Assembly (NCBI RefSeq): GCF_036046055.1
Contig: NZ_CP107939.1
Span: 4,898,001 to 4,962,000, forward strand
DNA length: 64,000 nt
Source: Nocardia sp. NBC_00403
GTDB lineage: Bacteria > Actinomycetota > Actinomycetes > Mycobacteriales > Mycobacteriaceae
Reading direction: 5' to 3'
The notes beneath the pieces are model-generated. The model did no database searches and had not been told where the DNA came from. It worked only from the letters and a program-made list of their open reading frames with translations. Position 1 is the first letter of the stretch. Each line of letters starts with the position of its first letter. This document shows positions 62,401-64,000 of this stretch, piece by piece. The position numbers and the translations under genes were made by a program.

Positions 62401-63044
62401 TCGACCGGCTCAGCACCGAGAGCGTGCTGCAGCATGCCGCGGTGGTGTACGGATACTTCCCCGCCGTATCCGAGGGCGATGACGTCATCGTGCTGACCGA
62501 GCCGAGTCCGGATGCGCCGGAACGGTATCGGTTCACTTTCCCGCGTCAGCAGCGCGACCGCTTTCTCTGCATCGCTGACTTCATTCGCTCCCGCAAGCAG
62601 GCGAAACAGACCGGCCAGGTGGACGTGCTGCCGTTCCAGCTGGTCACCATGGGCCAGCCGATCGCCGACTTCGCCAATGAACTGTTCGCCGCCGACAACT
62701 ACCGCGACTACCTCGAGGTGCACGGCATCGGCGTGCAGCTCACCGAGGCGCTGGCCGAGTACTGGCACCGCCGCGTCCGCGAAGAGTTGGTTCTGGAAGG
62801 GCACTCGGTCGCCGAATCCGACCCGGCGGACGTGCAGGACTACTTCAAACTCGGCTACCGCGGCGCTCGCTACTCCTTCGGCTATGGCGCCTGCCCCGAA
62901 TTGGAAGACCGCGCGAAGCTGGTGGACCTGCTGGAAGCCGGTCGCATCGGGGTGGTGCTCTCCGAAGAGTTGCAGTTGCATCCTGAGCAGTCGACCGACG
63001 CGTTCGTGCTGCTGCATCCAGAGGCGAAGTACTTCAACGCCTGA
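59448..63044 (+). CDS. metH: cobalamin-dependent methionine synthase
   Basis: A 1198-aa MetH, which transfers methyl from 5-methyl-THF to homocysteine. The homocysteine-binding domain has the zinc cysteines in LNCATGP (Cys233) and GGCCGTT (Cys299, Cys300). The pterin-binding domain has [12 protein letters not shown]-type sequence and [13 protein letters not shown]. The cobalamin domain has [20 protein letters not shown] (His749 as the lower ligand). The C-terminal SAM-activation domain runs to about 1198 with [20 protein letters not shown]. All four modules are present. The ATG at 59448 gives the mycobacterial-type N terminus. Confidence 0.95.
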   Translation: [1198 protein letters not shown]

Positions 63045-63317
63045 TCTGCCCTACCGCTGCTGGGAACACCGGATCGATCGGCTGCCGACTCGGTCACGTT
63101 CGCGCTCCAACCGATCGCTCTTGATCTTGATCAGGTTCTGGATCCGAGTGATCTTGTGCGGAGCTTTCGGCGGGTGCCACACCGGTAGAAGTCGCCTCCA
63201 GCGGGCTTCGAGGTGGGTGCTGCTACACACGTTTACCTGCGCTAACGGCACTGTTCAAGTGGGTTTGCCGGTGGTGTAGTGGACGAAGAGGGGGATCCCC
63301 TGTACGAGGAGCAGGCA

Positions 63318-64000
63318 ATGGCCAAGCCATTCAGAGGTCTCGTCAATCTCGACATTCGCGACTCGATCCCCGACTGGGGACCGTACGAACAACCGAAGGC
63401 GCCACCGGGGTCGCCGAACGTGCTGTACATCGTGCTCGACGACGTGGGATTCGGGGCACTGGGCTGCTATGGCGGCCCGATCGACACTCCGAACATCGAC
63501 CGGATCGCGGCCAACGGTCTGCGCTACGGCCAGTGGCACACCACAGCGCTGTGTTCCCCGACCCGATCCTGCCTGCTGACCGGCCGCAACCACACCACCA
63601 ACGGCATGGCGTGCATCAGTGAGGCGGCGGTCGGCTTCCCCGGTGCGAACGGGCACATCCCGCCGGAATGCGCCACCCTCGCCGAGGTCCTGGTCGAGCA
63701 AGGCTTTTCCACCGCGATGGTCGGCAAATGGCATCTGTGTGCCGAGGACGAGATGAATTTGGCGTCCACCAAAAGGAATTGGCCGATCGGCCGCGGATTC
63801 GAGCGCTTCTACGGCTTCCTCGGCGCCGAGACCAACCAGTGGTACCCCGACCTGGTCCACGATAACCATCCCGTCGAGCAGCCCGCCACCCCGGAGCAGG
63901 GCTACCACTTCAGTGTCGACATCACCGACAAGGCCCTCGACTACCTCGGAGACGTCAAGGCGATTGCACCGGACCGGCCGGTGTTCCTGTACTACGCGCC
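63318..64000 (+). CDS. sulfatase (arylsulfatase type), 3' end outside the window
   Basis: The first 227 residues of a type I sulfatase. Calcium-binding aspartates are in LYIVLDDVGFGALG (Asp41, Asp42). The formylglycine signature is CSPTRSCLLTGR, with Cys79 in the C-x-P-x-R motif. AMVGKWHLC carries the conserved lysine and histidine. It needs a formylglycine-generating enzyme, not seen here. The ATG at 63318 has GAGGAGCAGG upstream. The N-terminal length and GRGFERFYGFLGAETNQWYP fit the arylsulfatase A-like group common in Nocardia and mycobacteria. Confidence 0.88.
   Translation, partial: MAKPFRGLVNLDIRDSIPDWGPYEQPKAPPGSPNVLYIVLDDVGFGALGCYGGPIDTPNIDRIAANGLRYGQWHTTALCSPTRSCLLTGRNHTTNGMACISEAAVGFPGANGHIPPECATLAEVLVEQGFSTAMVGKWHLCAEDEMNLASTKRNWPIGRGFERFYGFLGAETNQWYPDLVHDNHPVEQPATPEQGYHFSVDITDKALDYLGDVKAIAPDRPVFLYYA

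Overview
The window looks like chromosomal DNA of a Nocardia or a close relative in the Mycobacteriales. The basis is high GC with GC-rich third positions throughout, a full-length carboxylic acid reductase that I recall as very close to the characterised Nocardia enzyme, mycofactocin genes, two F420/deazaflavin-type enzymes, and many TetR regulators and short-chain dehydrogenases. No rRNA, tRNA, CRISPR array, insertion sequence or complete phage was seen.

Layout. 1-8.8 kb is a catabolic-type block: an EthA-like monooxygenase, then a TetR regulator divergent from a three-gene unit (PF10118-type predicted hydrolase, ferredoxin reductase, SDR), then a second TetR divergent from an aldehyde dehydrogenase and an SDR. 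Each TetR faces its target across a visible inverted-repeat operator. 8.9-20.6 kb is mixed: a PrmC-like methyltransferase, a secreted YdcF/ElyC-like protein, a FolD paralogue lacking the catalytic lysine, a KAS III-like enzyme, membrane proteins, a decayed LuxR gene, an L,D-transpeptidase, an FchA-like cyclodeaminase/cyclohydrolase, an F420-type oxidoreductase, a methyltransferase and a STAS protein. 21-29 kb holds the carboxylic acid reductase, a deazaflavin nitroreductase, a tandem DUF6924-like protein, two broken genes, dihydroxy-acid dehydratase and a possible Cys-leader peptide.

29.9-34.6 kb is a five-gene stressosome operon, rsbR-rsbS-rsbT-PP2C-multidomain SpoIIE phosphatase, whose last protein carries its own kinase-like ATPase domain. 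34.7-37.3 kb holds mftR, mftE and mftD without mftA, B, C or F. A MarR regulator, a class I fumarase with an iron-box-like palindrome upstream, an RHH-like protein and an OB-like protein follow, then a cluster of DnaA boxes, a VanY-like peptidase, and a low-GC insert carrying a methyltransferase and a two-TM protein beside a truncated hydrolase.

45.2-46.4 kb encodes a lipoprotein of the serine beta-lactamase fold that has lost its catalytic residues. 46.5-53.8 kb is a jetA-jetB-jetC (Wadjet/MksBEF-like) operon of the TIGR02677/02678/02680 type with no jetD beside it, and an XRE/TPR-type regulator lies upstream. The end of the window has a small resolvase-like protein, an adenylation-carrier-acyltransferase fusion, a PAC2 protein, cobalamin-dependent methionine synthase and the 5' part of a sulfatase gene.
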